64,000 bases of DNA, taken from assembly GCA_040381475.1 (NCBI GenBank), contig JBEIHH010000002.1, forward strand, positions 62,001 through 126,000, given 5' to 3'. The DNA is from JAIBBG01 sp040381475 (GTDB taxonomy: Bacteria > Bacteroidota > Bacteroidia > Flavobacteriales_D > Sanyastnellaceae). How positions within the stretch are numbered: the first letter of the stretch is position 1; every line of letters starts with the position of its first letter. Positions 8,806 to 17,483 of the stretch are shown here, one piece after another. The notes beneath the pieces were generated by a model, which ran no database searches, was not told the origin of the DNA, and worked only from the letters and a program-made list of their open reading frames with translations. A program made the translations under genes and the position numbers.

Positions 8806-10155
8806 TTGAAACCACAAGTCGTCATATTGGGTGGAGGTGAAAGCGGCGTTGGAGCTGCTGTGCTCGGATTGAAACAGGGCTTCGATGTTTTTCTTTCAGA
8901 TAAAAGTCAACTGAAAGAAAAATATCGCGTTGAATTAAACACCAGGAATATTCCTTTCGAAGAAGGTAGTCATGATGAGGCACGCATACTTTCAGCAGAC
9001 CTTATCATCAAGTCGCCTGGTATACCACATAAAGCGCCTCTGATTCAGGCTGCTAAAAGCAAGGGTATTCCCGTGATTTCTGAAATTGAGTTTGCAGGAA
9101 GGTATACATCAGCAAAAAAAATCTGCATTACCGGAAGCAATGGTAAGACTACCACTACCCTGCTCACTTATCACATACTGAAAAATTCAGGACTGAACGT
9201 CGGACTCGCTGGTAATGTCGGTCAGAGTTTTGCCCTTCAGGTAGCTGAAAAAGACTTCGATTTCTATGTGCTCGAGTTGAGCAGTTTTCAGCTCGACGAC
9301 ATGTTTGATTTCAAAGCTGAAATAGCCATACTGACGAATATCACACCTGATCACCTCGACAGATATGAATATGTTTTTCAGAATTATGTCAATTCAAAAT
9401 TCAGGATACTTCAAAATCAAACAGAAAATGACTACTTCATTTTCTGTGCCGATGATCCTGTGATTTCAGGCGAAATCGCAAAGCGCAAAATCAAAGCGCA
9501 GCTTTTCCCTTACACCATACACGACAAGCTTCCTTTTGGTGAACGCGGGGCATTTACACACGGAGATTCTTTTACAATACATATCAACCAAAACAACACG
9601 CTAACAATGAAAATGACAGAACTAGCGCTGAATGGCAAGCACAATCTTGCCAACAGCATGGCGGCCGGCGTCGCCTCACGCATTCTCGAACTCAGGAAAG
9701 AAACAGTTCGGGAAAGCCTCGAAAATTTTGAAAATGTTGAGCACCGTCTCGAATTCGTTTCCAAAGTGAACGGGGTAACATTCATCAACGACAGCAAAGC
9801 GACCAACGTCAACTCGACATGGTATGCGCTTGAAAGCATGAAGACTCCAACCATCTGGATCGCAGGAGGTCAGGACAAAGGCAACGACTACAATGACCTG
9901 AATGAAATGGTCAAAAACAAAGTGAAAGCGATAATTTGTCTTACCAAAGACAGTGTAAAAATTCGCAAATCCTTCTCAAAACTGGTAGATACCATTGTTG
10001 ATGTAGAAACAGCTGATCAGGCGGTGCGAGTTTCTTATGATCTTGCACGTGAAGGCGACACTGTTCTCCTTTCGCCAGCCTGCGCTTCATTTGACCTCTT
10101 TGAAAATTACGAGGATCGCGGAAGACAATTCAAAGCTGCCGTGCGTAAACTTTGA
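8806..10155 (+). CDS. murD: UDP-MurNAc-L-alanine:D-glutamate ligase MurD
   Basis: Cytoplasmic Mur ligase adding D-glutamate to UDP-MurNAc-L-Ala. N-terminal nucleotide-binding motif LGGGESG, ATP loop GSNGKTTTT (from residue 110), then ITPDHLDRY and FINDSKATN, all typical of MurD. 449 residues is the usual length. The start is TTG, 2 bp after the mraY stop; no nearer ATG preserves the conserved N-terminal strand. It is the last gene of the dcw run here. The usual followers (ftsW, murG, murC, ftsQ, ftsA, ftsZ) are absent and a hairpin follows. Confidence 0.95.
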   Translation: MKPQVVILGGGESGVGAAVLGLKQGFDVFLSDKSQLKEKYRVELNTRNIPFEEGSHDEARILSADLIIKSPGIPHKAPLIQAAKSKGIPVISEIEFAGRYTSAKKICITGSNGKTTTTLLTYHILKNSGLNVGLAGNVGQSFALQVAEKDFDFYVLELSSFQLDDMFDFKAEIAILTNITPDHLDRYEYVFQNYVNSKFRILQNQTENDYFIFCADDPVISGEIAKRKIKAQLFPYTIHDKLPFGERGAFTHGDSFTIHINQNNTLTMKMTELALNGKHNLANSMAAGVASRILELRKETVRESLENFENVEHRLEFVSKVNGVTFINDSKATNVNSTWYALESMKTPTIWIAGGQDKGNDYNDLNEMVKNKVKAIICLTKDSVKIRKSFSKLVDTIVDVETADQAVRVSYDLAREGDTVLLSPACASFDLFENYEDRGRQFKAAVRKL

Positions 10156-10180
10156 TTGAAGATAATAGCGTGTTAACCGC

Positions 10181-10214
10181 TCATCCGGCCGGACTATCCG
10201 GTGCGGCCGGATGA
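10181..10214 (+). repeat. GC-rich hairpin after murD
   Basis: The arms TCATCCGGCC and GGCCGGATGA form a perfect 10-bp stem with a 14-base loop. CCGC and GCGG can extend it after a 3-base bulge. No T tract follows, so it is not a canonical intrinsic terminator. It may be a processing or stability element, or a Rho-type end, marking where the dcw transcript stops. Confidence 0.6.
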
Positions 10215-10306
10215 TAAGCGGGTCCTGAACCTACATCACTCCTATTTTTATTTTTCCTATCCTGGACAAGAATTTCTGACGAAATTTGCCGCTTCAAAAA
10301 AAAATT

Positions 10307-10738
10307 ATGAGCCAGGCAATTATTCACACTGAAAAAGGCGATATGCAGGTAGAGTTCTATGATCAGGACGCTCCGGGCACTGTAGCCAATTTTCTCAAAC
10401 TCAGCAAAAGCGGATTCTACAATGGATTAACTTTTCACAGGGTTATTCCGGATTTTGTAATTCAGGGCGGTTGCCCTAACGGTACCGGAACAGGCGGACC
10501 TGGTTACAAAATACCATGCGAACTGGATGGTGGAAATCAGTATCACGATCGCGGCGTGCTTTCAATGGCACACGCCGGCCGCAACACCGGAGGTTCTCAG
10601 TTCTTTATCTGTCATTCAAGAAACAATACTGCACATCTCGACCGCAATCATACCTGCTTTGGCAAGGTAACTTCTGGCCTTGAAGTAATTGACGCTATTC
10701 GTGCAGGTGATAAAATTGTTTCTATCGAAATCCTATAA
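10307..10738 (+). CDS. Peptidyl-prolyl cis-trans isomerase, cyclophilin type
   Basis: A 143-residue cyclophilin (PpiB-like) catalysing proline isomerisation. Core motifs are FHRVIPDFVIQGG near the active-site Arg, then NTGGSQFFI and LDRNHTCFGKV. There is no signal peptide, so it is probably cytoplasmic. The ATG at 10307 is chosen; an in-frame TTG seven codons earlier would only add a non-conserved extension. It stands alone between the end of the dcw cluster and a convergent gene. It is slightly shorter than E. coli PpiB (164). Confidence 0.92.
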   Translation: MSQAIIHTEKGDMQVEFYDQDAPGTVANFLKLSKSGFYNGLTFHRVIPDFVIQGGCPNGTGTGGPGYKIPCELDGGNQYHDRGVLSMAHAGRNTGGSQFFICHSRNNTAHLDRNHTCFGKVTSGLEVIDAIRAGDKIVSIEIL

Positions 10739-10805
10739 CAGGTAATAGTTCTTCGCTGCAAATGCGAACTCGAAAATGATTCGCCGGAGTATTAAAAAAT
10801 TCCGG

Positions 10806-11615
10806 TCAGGACTTTCTGCCCAATAACTCGAAACTATCTGCATCAAAAAGCACCGGAAACTTCAGTCTGAAGTCGGTCAATGCTTCAGCTGAAAACACCG
10901 CAATCCGGACTTCTTCTTTGTAAGGCGTGCAAGACGCAATAACTTCACCGCGCGGACTCACGGCCACAGAATCTCCGGAATGCACATTTCCGGAATTATC
11001 TGTTCCCACGCGATTAACTCCAATGAGGTAACATTGATTTTCGATGGCGCGTGCAAGAAGCAACTTACTCCATGGTTCTCTCCGAACTTCCGGCCAATTG
11101 GCAACGTAGATGAGCACATCGTAAATAGGAAAACCATCTTCTATTCCATTCCTGCTCCAAACAGGAAAACGTAAATCATAACAGATCAGGGGGCAAATTT
11201 TCCAACCACGCCATTCTTCGATGATCCTTGATTGGCCATGATGATAATGATTGTGCTCACCACCGAGCGTAAACGTATGGCGTTTATCGTAGGTGTTTAT
11301 AAGACCGTCCGGACGAACCCAATAAAGGCGGTTGTAATTCAATCCTCCATCTTCAACTGCCACACTTCCGGTAACAACTGCATTCAGTTTGACTGACATC
11401 TCCCTCATCCAATGCAGGGTAATCATCTCATCCGGATGATGTTGCTCAGCGCATTCCGTGTTCATTGTAAAACCGGTTGTAAACATTTCGCAGAGCACGA
11501 CAATGTCAACTTCTGATTCGATCGTGGATATGTGCTGTTCAAACCGCGAACGATTTTCCTTCGGGCTTTCCCACTTCAAATCAGATTGAATAAATGCGAT
11601 TTTAAGATCTTTCAT
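10806..11615 (-). CDS. Nitrilase-superfamily omega-amidase (YafV-like)
   Basis: Carbon-nitrogen hydrolase with the complete catalytic triad Glu 43 (CEMFTTGF), Lys 111 (YDKRHTF) and Cys 145 (ICYDLRFP). The 269-residue length and these contexts fit the YafV/omega-amidase subgroup, which hydrolyses alpha-ketoglutaramate and alpha-ketosuccinamate to the keto acid and ammonia. The upstream gene, 6 bp away on the same strand, is a YbdL-like aminotransferase that would produce alpha-ketoglutaramate when glutamine is the amino donor. This pairing supports the assignment by context. Confidence 0.87.
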   Translation of the reverse strand: MKDLKIAFIQSDLKWESPKENRSRFEQHISTIESEVDIVVLCEMFTTGFTMNTECAEQHHPDEMITLHWMREMSVKLNAVVTGSVAVEDGGLNYNRLYWVRPDGLINTYDKRHTFTLGGEHNHYHHGQSRIIEEWRGWKICPLICYDLRFPVWSRNGIEDGFPIYDVLIYVANWPEVRREPWSKLLLARAIENQCYLIGVNRVGTDNSGNVHSGDSVAVSPRGEVIASCTPYKEEVRIAVFSAEALTDFRLKFPVLFDADSFELLGRKS

Positions 11616-11621
11616 GTCCGG

Positions 11622-12764
11622 TCACTTTATTTTCTGTAAAATTTCTGCAGCACGATCCAATTCATCATCATCCTTGGCAAAACAAAAACGCAGCACCTGG
11701 TCATCATGTGACCCAGGATAGAATACGGAGCATGGAATGCCCGTAATCCGCCATTCTTTTGTGAGACGAATCGCTAAGTCAGTATCCTTCTCCTGAAAAA
11801 TATTTTTATATCCCAGTAATTGAAAATAGGTGCCCTCTGCAGGATGCATCAACCAGGAACTTCCTTTCAGCTGATTGAGAAACCGATCTCTCTTCTTCTC
11901 ATAAAATTCATGCAGATGTAAGTAATTATCCGGAGACAAAAGATATTCTGAAAGGGCGTATTGCACCGGTGTGTTGCATGAAAAAACATTGTATTGATGA
12001 ACCTTCCTGAACTCGCGCATCAGTGTTTCGGGTGCACAGATATAACCCATCTTCCATCCGGTGTTGTGAAATGTTTTTCCAAAAGAAAAAACAACAAATG
12101 AATTCCGGATGAGACCAGGATAACGAATCAAGCTCTCATGGCGCCGCCCATCAAAATAAATATGTTCATACACCTCGTCGCTTAAAACCAGAATATCATT
12201 CCTTTCAGCCACAATTCTTTCAAGAGTTTGCAGATCCTCAGGAAGCAAACATGTTCCGCTTGGATTGTGAGGTGAATTGACGATGATCATGCGCGTGCGA
12301 TCTGTTATGCGGCCTTTAACCTCATCCCAATCGATTCTGTATTCCGGATAACTGAGGTTGAGCCAAACGGGTTTGCCACCATTCAACTCAATAGCCGGTG
12401 CATAACAATCATAAGCCGGTGCAAAAAGAATGACCTCATCACCCGGATGAATCACCGATGTGATAGCGGTGAATATCGCCTGCGTTGCGCCTGCGGTAAT
12501 TGTAATTTCACTTTCCGCGTTGTATGCATGGCCATACATCGTTTCTATCTTTTTAGAAAGTATACTCCGCAGTTCAACCACACCTGGCATTGGTGCGTAT
12601 TGATTTTTTCCTTCACACATATGCTTGTGCACCAAATCAGCTAAATGCCGATCAGATTGAAAACCCGGAAAACCCTGACCAAGATTGATCGCATTGTGCT
12701 CAACTGCAAGTTTCGACATCACCGTGAAAATCGTAGTGCCCGTATTTGGAAGTTTCGATTTCAT
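11622..12764 (-). CDS. PLP-dependent methionine/glutamine aminotransferase (YbdL-like)
   Basis: Fold-type I aminotransferase of 380 residues, close in motifs to E. coli YbdL and eukaryotic glutamine transaminase K. Visible are GQGFPGF near 30, the substrate and PLP contacts NSPHNPSG (163-170) and SDEVYEH, and the Schiff-base Lys 230 in FSFGKTFHNTGWKMG. The expected role is transamination of methionine, aromatic amino acids or glutamine with keto acids, for example regenerating methionine from ketomethylthiobutyrate. Its ATG overlaps the pyrophosphatase stop by 4 bp and the omega-amidase follows after 6 bp, forming a three-gene operon. Confidence 0.9.
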   Translation of the reverse strand: MKSKLPNTGTTIFTVMSKLAVEHNAINLGQGFPGFQSDRHLADLVHKHMCEGKNQYAPMPGVVELRSILSKKIETMYGHAYNAESEITITAGATQAIFTAITSVIHPGDEVILFAPAYDCYAPAIELNGGKPVWLNLSYPEYRIDWDEVKGRITDRTRMIIVNSPHNPSGTCLLPEDLQTLERIVAERNDILVLSDEVYEHIYFDGRRHESLIRYPGLIRNSFVVFSFGKTFHNTGWKMGYICAPETLMREFRKVHQYNVFSCNTPVQYALSEYLLSPDNYLHLHEFYEKKRDRFLNQLKGSSWLMHPAEGTYFQLLGYKNIFQEKDTDLAIRLTKEWRITGIPCSVFYPGSHDDQVLRFCFAKDDDELDRAAEILQKIK

Positions 12765-13300
12765 TTTCCGAATTTTTTCCTGTAATTGTCAAAAGACTTT
12801 TCTATGACTTCTGCTGCCTCTCTTCTGCCGCGAAATTGTTCAACAACAACTTCTTTATTCATAAGAACTTTATAATTCTGGAAAAAATGTTTCAATTCTG
12901 ATTTAAAATTATCCGGCAATTCTTCGATGCTTTGAATGTGGGAAACGCTCATGTCGCCGTTGGCTACAGCAATAATTTTTTCGTCGTGCTGCCCCTGGTC
13001 GATCATTTCCATAAAGCCAATCACTTTTGTATCAACAAGACACATTGGCTGGATGCTTACTTCACTCAAAACCAAAATATCAAGCGGATCATCATCATCA
13101 CCGAGCGACTGTGGTATAAACCCATAATTGATAGGGTATACGAAAGCCGCGAATACTACTCTATCCAGACGCAAAAGGCCTGTTGATTTATCAACCTCGT
13201 ACTTGGCCTTGGAAGATTTCGATATCTCAATTAAACCACGAACCGTTGATTCCTCCTTGTTCCAATATGGCTCGGCTTCATGCCAGGGATGTTTGACCAT
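12761..13300 (-). CDS. ppa: Inorganic pyrophosphatase, family I
   Basis: Cytoplasmic Mg-dependent enzyme hydrolysing pyrophosphate to orthophosphate. The metal-binding signature DDDDPLDILVL follows the Tyr-rich strand YPINYGFIPQ, and the 179-residue length is typical of bacterial family I. It is the first gene of a minus-strand operon with the aminotransferase and omega-amidase genes (ATGA overlap with the next). Divergently, purL starts 181 bp away, so the gap probably carries two promoters. Functionally it drives biosynthetic reactions in general; the link to its operon partners is not obvious. Confidence 0.96.
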   Translation of the reverse strand: MVKHPWHEAEPYWNKEESTVRGLIEISKSSKAKYEVDKSTGLLRLDRVVFAAFVYPINYGFIPQSLGDDDDPLDILVLSEVSIQPMCLVDTKVIGFMEMIDQGQHDEKIIAVANGDMSVSHIQSIEELPDNFKSELKHFFQNYKVLMNKEVVVEQFRGRREAAEVIEKSFDNYRKKFGK

Positions 13301-13481
13301 TCTATTTGATTTGGTGTAAACTTAATAACTTGCAAAGCAGCGCGAACAGTAAATCAACGAAGGTCAGGACAAAGCGCCTTTTTTTATTGACAACCAGTTC
13401 ACAGTCTATCGATAAATCCGACGCCCGTTCTAACCTCCAAACCACTTTCTGACATTAATTTAGCCCTCTCATAAATTACTT

Positions 13482-15719
13482 ATGTCAGCTTCAACCCAAC
13501 CAGCAACGCTCGATCAGGCCCAGGAAATGGGACTACGCGCAGATGAATTCGATAAAATCATTGAAATTCTCGGACGCACTCCCAATTTTACCGAAATGTG
13601 TGTTTACTCCGTTATGTGGAGTGAGCATTGTTCGTATAAAAACTCCATAAAATGGCTGAAAACACTGCCAAAAGATGGACCGCATATGCTTGTCAAAGCT
13701 GGTGAGGAAAATGCCGGACTGGTAGACATCGGCGACGGAATGGGCTGCGCATTCAAAATTGAGTCGCACAATCACCCAAGTGCCATTGAGCCTTATCAAG
13801 GTGCAGCTACTGGAGTTGGAGGAATCAACCGCGATATTTTCACCATGGGCGCAAGACCTGTTGCCCAGCTGAACTCCCTCCGTTTCGGAAAACTTGACAA
13901 TGCCCGCACACGCTGGCTTATGAGCGGCGTTGTGAAAGGTATTGGTGACTATGGAAATGCTTTCGGCATCCCTATCGTGGGTGGCGAAGTTTATTTTGAC
14001 GAATCATATCAGGCCAATTGCCTTGTCAATGCAATGTCTGTTGGATTGATTGACACAAAAAAAATAATTTCTGCCAAAGCGAAAGGACCAGGTAATCCGG
14101 TGTTTATTGTTGGTTCTGCAACGGGCAAAGATGGAATTAAAGGCGCATCATTTGCGTCGAAGGATATTACCGAAGAAAGCGCCAAAGACCTGCCAAGTGT
14201 TCAGGTCGGAGATCCATTCCAGGAAAAATTATTGCTCGAGGCAACAATGGAACTTGCGGATACCGATGCAATTGTTGGCATGCAAGACATGGGGGCCGCA
14301 GGAATTACTTGTAGCACATCTGAAATGAGCGCCGGTGGAGGTGTTGGAATGGATATTCATCTTGACCTCGTGCCTGCTCGTCAGGAAGGTATGGTGCCTT
14401 TTGAAATTCTGCTCAGTGAATCGCAGGAACGTATGCTCATTGTGGTGAAAAAAGGCAAAGAAAAAATTGTCAATGATATTTTCGAGAAATGGGATTTGCA
14501 TGCTGTGAAGATTGGTGAAGTGACAGAAGGCAACACACTGCGCTATTTCATGAATGGAGAACTTGTCGGTGAAATTCCTGCAAAAAGTCTGGTACTCGGC
14601 GGAGGAGCTCCGGTTTATGAAAGAGAATACAAGGAACCGGCTTATTACCGCGATGCAAAAAAATTCAATATCGATCAGATCGAGGAACCTTTGGATCTGG
14701 TGGTAGTTGCGAGACAACTAATCGCCAATCACAATATTGCCAGCAAACGATGGATCTACGAGCAATACGACAGCATGGTGGGCACCGCCAACATGTCGAC
14801 CAACAAACCCTCAGATGCCGCTGTTGTCAATATCAAGAACAGCAACAAAGCGCTGGTATTAAGTGTGGACTGTAACGGACGTTATGTGAATGCCGACCCG
14901 GAAATAGGCACCATGATCGCCGTTGCAGAATCGGCCCGCAACATCGTTTGCTCTGGTGGAGAACCGAGTGCCATAACCAATTGCCTCAATTTCGGCAATC
15001 CATACAACCCTGAAGTATACTGGCAATTCGTTGGTGCAATCAAGGGTATGGGCGCAGCATGTAAGAAGTTTATGACACCTGTTACCGGCGGTAATGTAAG
15101 TTTTTACAACCAAACCGTGAATCCGGATGGTTCGGCAGCTCCCGTTTTTCCTACGCCTACAATTGGTATGCTCGGCTTGATGAAAGATAAATCCTTGCAG
15201 ACAACTCTCGACTTCAAATACAAAGGTGATCTCATCTATTTGCTCGGAACACCAAGAGCAGATATCAATTCCTCGGAGTATCTCTTCTCCTTCCACGAAG
15301 TGAAAAATTCGCCTCCGCCGTTCTTTGATCTCGATGAAGAACATCGTTTACAGGAATGCATCAAGGGCCTCATTAGGAACAATTTCATAAGCTCCGCTCA
15401 TGATGTAAGCGACGGTGGACTTTTCGTTACACTATGCGAAATGGGCTTTCCAAACAGCCTTGGATTCGACATTGTAACAGATTCTGAAATCAGAAGAGAT
15501 GCGTTTTTATTCGGCGAGTCGCAAAGCAGAGTTGCTGTTACTGTAGTGGAAGATTATGAAGAAGAATTCCTGGATTTTGTAACCGAGAATAACGTTCATG
15601 TCATGTTGCTCGGACATGTAACAAAAGGCCGTGTAACTATTGATGACGATAACTTCGGTTTCATTGAAGATTATCATCAACTATACAATAACAGTATTGC
15701 CGAAGAGATGGTTGATTGA
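13482..15719 (+). CDS. purL: Phosphoribosylformylglycinamidine synthase II (small PurL)
   Basis: ATP-dependent enzyme of purine biosynthesis that converts FGAR plus ammonia to FGAM. At 745 residues it is the small PurL type, which works with separate PurS and PurQ subunits not seen in this window. The motif SHNHPSAIEPYQGAATGVGG and the two AIRS-like halves are visible, with the second glycine-rich repeat around GGNVSFYNQT. The ATG start lies 20 bp after a possible -7 element TAATTTAG (13456-13463). It converges on the PKD-repeat gene, sharing a terminator. Confidence 0.96.
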   Translation: MSASTQPATLDQAQEMGLRADEFDKIIEILGRTPNFTEMCVYSVMWSEHCSYKNSIKWLKTLPKDGPHMLVKAGEENAGLVDIGDGMGCAFKIESHNHPSAIEPYQGAATGVGGINRDIFTMGARPVAQLNSLRFGKLDNARTRWLMSGVVKGIGDYGNAFGIPIVGGEVYFDESYQANCLVNAMSVGLIDTKKIISAKAKGPGNPVFIVGSATGKDGIKGASFASKDITEESAKDLPSVQVGDPFQEKLLLEATMELADTDAIVGMQDMGAAGITCSTSEMSAGGGVGMDIHLDLVPARQEGMVPFEILLSESQERMLIVVKKGKEKIVNDIFEKWDLHAVKIGEVTEGNTLRYFMNGELVGEIPAKSLVLGGGAPVYEREYKEPAYYRDAKKFNIDQIEEPLDLVVVARQLIANHNIASKRWIYEQYDSMVGTANMSTNKPSDAAVVNIKNSNKALVLSVDCNGRYVNADPEIGTMIAVAESARNIVCSGGEPSAITNCLNFGNPYNPEVYWQFVGAIKGMGAACKKFMTPVTGGNVSFYNQTVNPDGSAAPVFPTPTIGMLGLMKDKSLQTTLDFKYKGDLIYLLGTPRADINSSEYLFSFHEVKNSPPPFFDLDEEHRLQECIKGLIRNNFISSAHDVSDGGLFVTLCEMGFPNSLGFDIVTDSEIRRDAFLFGESQSRVAVTVVEDYEEEFLDFVTENNVHVMLLGHVTKGRVTIDDDNFGFIEDYHQLYNNSIAEEMVD

Positions 15720-15760
15720 TTCCTGAAAACAGAAAGTACCTCAATCGAACGATAAACATT

Positions 15761-15792
15761 AAAAAAGGCCATCCAAATGGATGGCCTTTTTT
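15761..15792. terminator. Bidirectional intrinsic terminator between purL and the PKD protein gene
   Basis: Perfect 14-bp stem AAAAAAGGCCATCC / GGATGGCCTTTTTT around the tetraloop AAAT. T tracts on both strands let it serve convergent purL (plus) and the T9SS protein gene (minus). Confidence 0.95.
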
Positions 15793-15810
15793 AATTATTA
15801 TTCAAGTAAA

Positions 15811-17400
15811 TTACTTCACTGCTTTAATAGTCTTCAATTCATTGCCTGCCTGAGCGCGGATGAAATAAATTCCAGAAGCAAGATCCTGGGTATTCCAAAC
15901 AAATTTATGATCTCCCTGACCACGGCTTCCTTTCATGATACTATGGATAAGCGAGCCGGTAATGTCATAAGCATCAATCGTCACATCAGCTGGCGCGCCA
16001 AGTGTAATGTTGATGATGCTTTCTGTGTTCAAAGGATTCGGTGAAACCTGAAGTGCTGAAACCAACTGTTTTGATTCCGAAACGCCAACCACAATATTTA
16101 CAGTTTCACATTCAGTAACGAGACAACCAGTTACGTTCGTAATATCGGTGTATGTAATACAGATTTCATACGCTCCTGTGGCTGCATAGGTGTGAGAGCC
16201 GGAATTACTAAAAGTAGGAATTCCCGCATCTCCCCATGTAATGGCATACTGCGGTGTCGTGGCGCCTGTACCCACGGCTTCAACGTTTACAGTGTTGCCA
16301 GAGGTTGTTACTTCAATATCAAGCGTACAATCTGAACCAACTTCTTCCAAAACTATTTCCTGACACTGATTCACCTGACAGCCCGCCAGATTGTTCAGGT
16401 CGATATAAGAAACACAAACCAGATAGGTACCAGGTGCTCCGTAAGTATGTATAGCAGGGATATCTGTTGTAGATGGACTTCCATCTCCCCAGTCAAATGT
16501 GTATTCCGGACTTTCTGCTCCAACACCGTTAGCTGTGACAGCAACATTAAGACCCAAAGCGTTGACGCTTATTTCAAGTGTGCAATCACTACCGCCACCT
16601 GCTTCTGCGGTAATCGTTTCGCAGTCGGTGGCAACGCATCCACCCGGTAAAAGATCTCCATAATAAACACAAACTTCATATTCACCAGTTATCAGATATG
16701 TGTGATCAGCCATGTCTCCCTGCGAAATTGATTCATCGCCCCACGAAATCACGTAGTTAGGTGTGGTTGCTCCAGAACCAACGGCAACTGCACTAACTGT
16801 GGTTTCATCCACGGTTACGGTTAAATCAACTGTGCAATCGCCCGCTTGCTCCTGAACATTGATAGTCTGACACTCATACAAACTGCAAAAATCAGGATTG
16901 TCGAGATCAGTCATCGTTACGCAGATTTGATATTCTCCCGGAGTTTGGTAAGTATGTGTACCCATATTGCCAGGTACTAACGGAGAGCCATCTCCCCAAT
17001 CAATGGTATAGCTCGGCGCTGAGGTATTCTCACTTGAAAGCTCAACTGTTGCAACCATCCCAAATGAAATTGGGTTGAAATTCAGTGTACAGCCACCTCC
17101 TGTTATAATCACTATCTGAATGGTAGATTGACTGCAATTTGGCGGCGCCTGATCAAGGTAGACTGCAGTAATTGTATATTCTCCCGCATTTGCATATGTA
17201 TGATTGGAAATACCGTTGGTCGGAAAATCAAAATTACCATCACCCCAGTCAATGGTGTAAAACGGCACAGCAGCACCGGTTCCAATAATGGTAGCTGTCA
17301 CTTCGTTTCCGTTGGCTTCGATATTAAGTTCAATGGTACACTGCGCCTGCGCAAAAGCGACAGAAAGCAGCAAGAAGAGCATGGTGTAAAGTTTTTTCAT
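15811..17400 (-). CDS. Secreted five-repeat PKD protein with T9SS C-terminal domain
   Basis: A 529-residue exported protein. Signal peptide at about 1-20 ending AQAQ; five PKD-like beta-sandwich repeats at about 21-100, 104-184, 189-265, 273-352 and 358-437 (period about 84), each with a variant of the WGD motif (DWGDG, SWGDE, TWGDA) and HTY..(P/T)GEY; then a type A T9SS sorting domain (452-529, PNPL...GIYFIRA). Repeats 2-5 share four cysteines (repeat start, YxxC strand and the terminal pair), suggesting a disulfide in each. The substrate or binding partner is unknown; such proteins are usually surface-attached or released adhesins. It is followed downstream by the shared terminator. Confidence 0.85.
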   Translation of the reverse strand: MKKLYTMLFLLLSVAFAQAQCTIELNIEANGNEVTATIIGTGAAVPFYTIDWGDGNFDFPTNGISNHTYANAGEYTITAVYLDQAPPNCSQSTIQIVIITGGGCTLNFNPISFGMVATVELSSENTSAPSYTIDWGDGSPLVPGNMGTHTYQTPGEYQICVTMTDLDNPDFCSLYECQTINVQEQAGDCTVDLTVTVDETTVSAVAVGSGATTPNYVISWGDESISQGDMADHTYLITGEYEVCVYYGDLLPGGCVATDCETITAEAGGGSDCTLEISVNALGLNVAVTANGVGAESPEYTFDWGDGSPSTTDIPAIHTYGAPGTYLVCVSYIDLNNLAGCQVNQCQEIVLEEVGSDCTLDIEVTTSGNTVNVEAVGTGATTPQYAITWGDAGIPTFSNSGSHTYAATGAYEICITYTDITNVTGCLVTECETVNIVVGVSESKQLVSALQVSPNPLNTESIINITLGAPADVTIDAYDITGSLIHSIMKGSRGQGDHKFVWNTQDLASGIYFIRAQAGNELKTIKAVK

Positions 17401-17483
17401 GAATCTGATTTGTTATTTTGAGTGAATACAACTACAAACTTAAGCACCCTCAATGGGGTTGACCAAAATTCCGTCAACTTAAG

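Noticed and set aside
10784..10805. CCGGA...TCCGG inverted repeat as terminator of the cyclophilin gene
   Set aside because: Five-bp arms with a 12-base AT loop and no T tract; too weak.
14229..14717. 162-codon minus-strand frame inside purL
   Set aside because: Antisense shadow of a strongly conserved gene.
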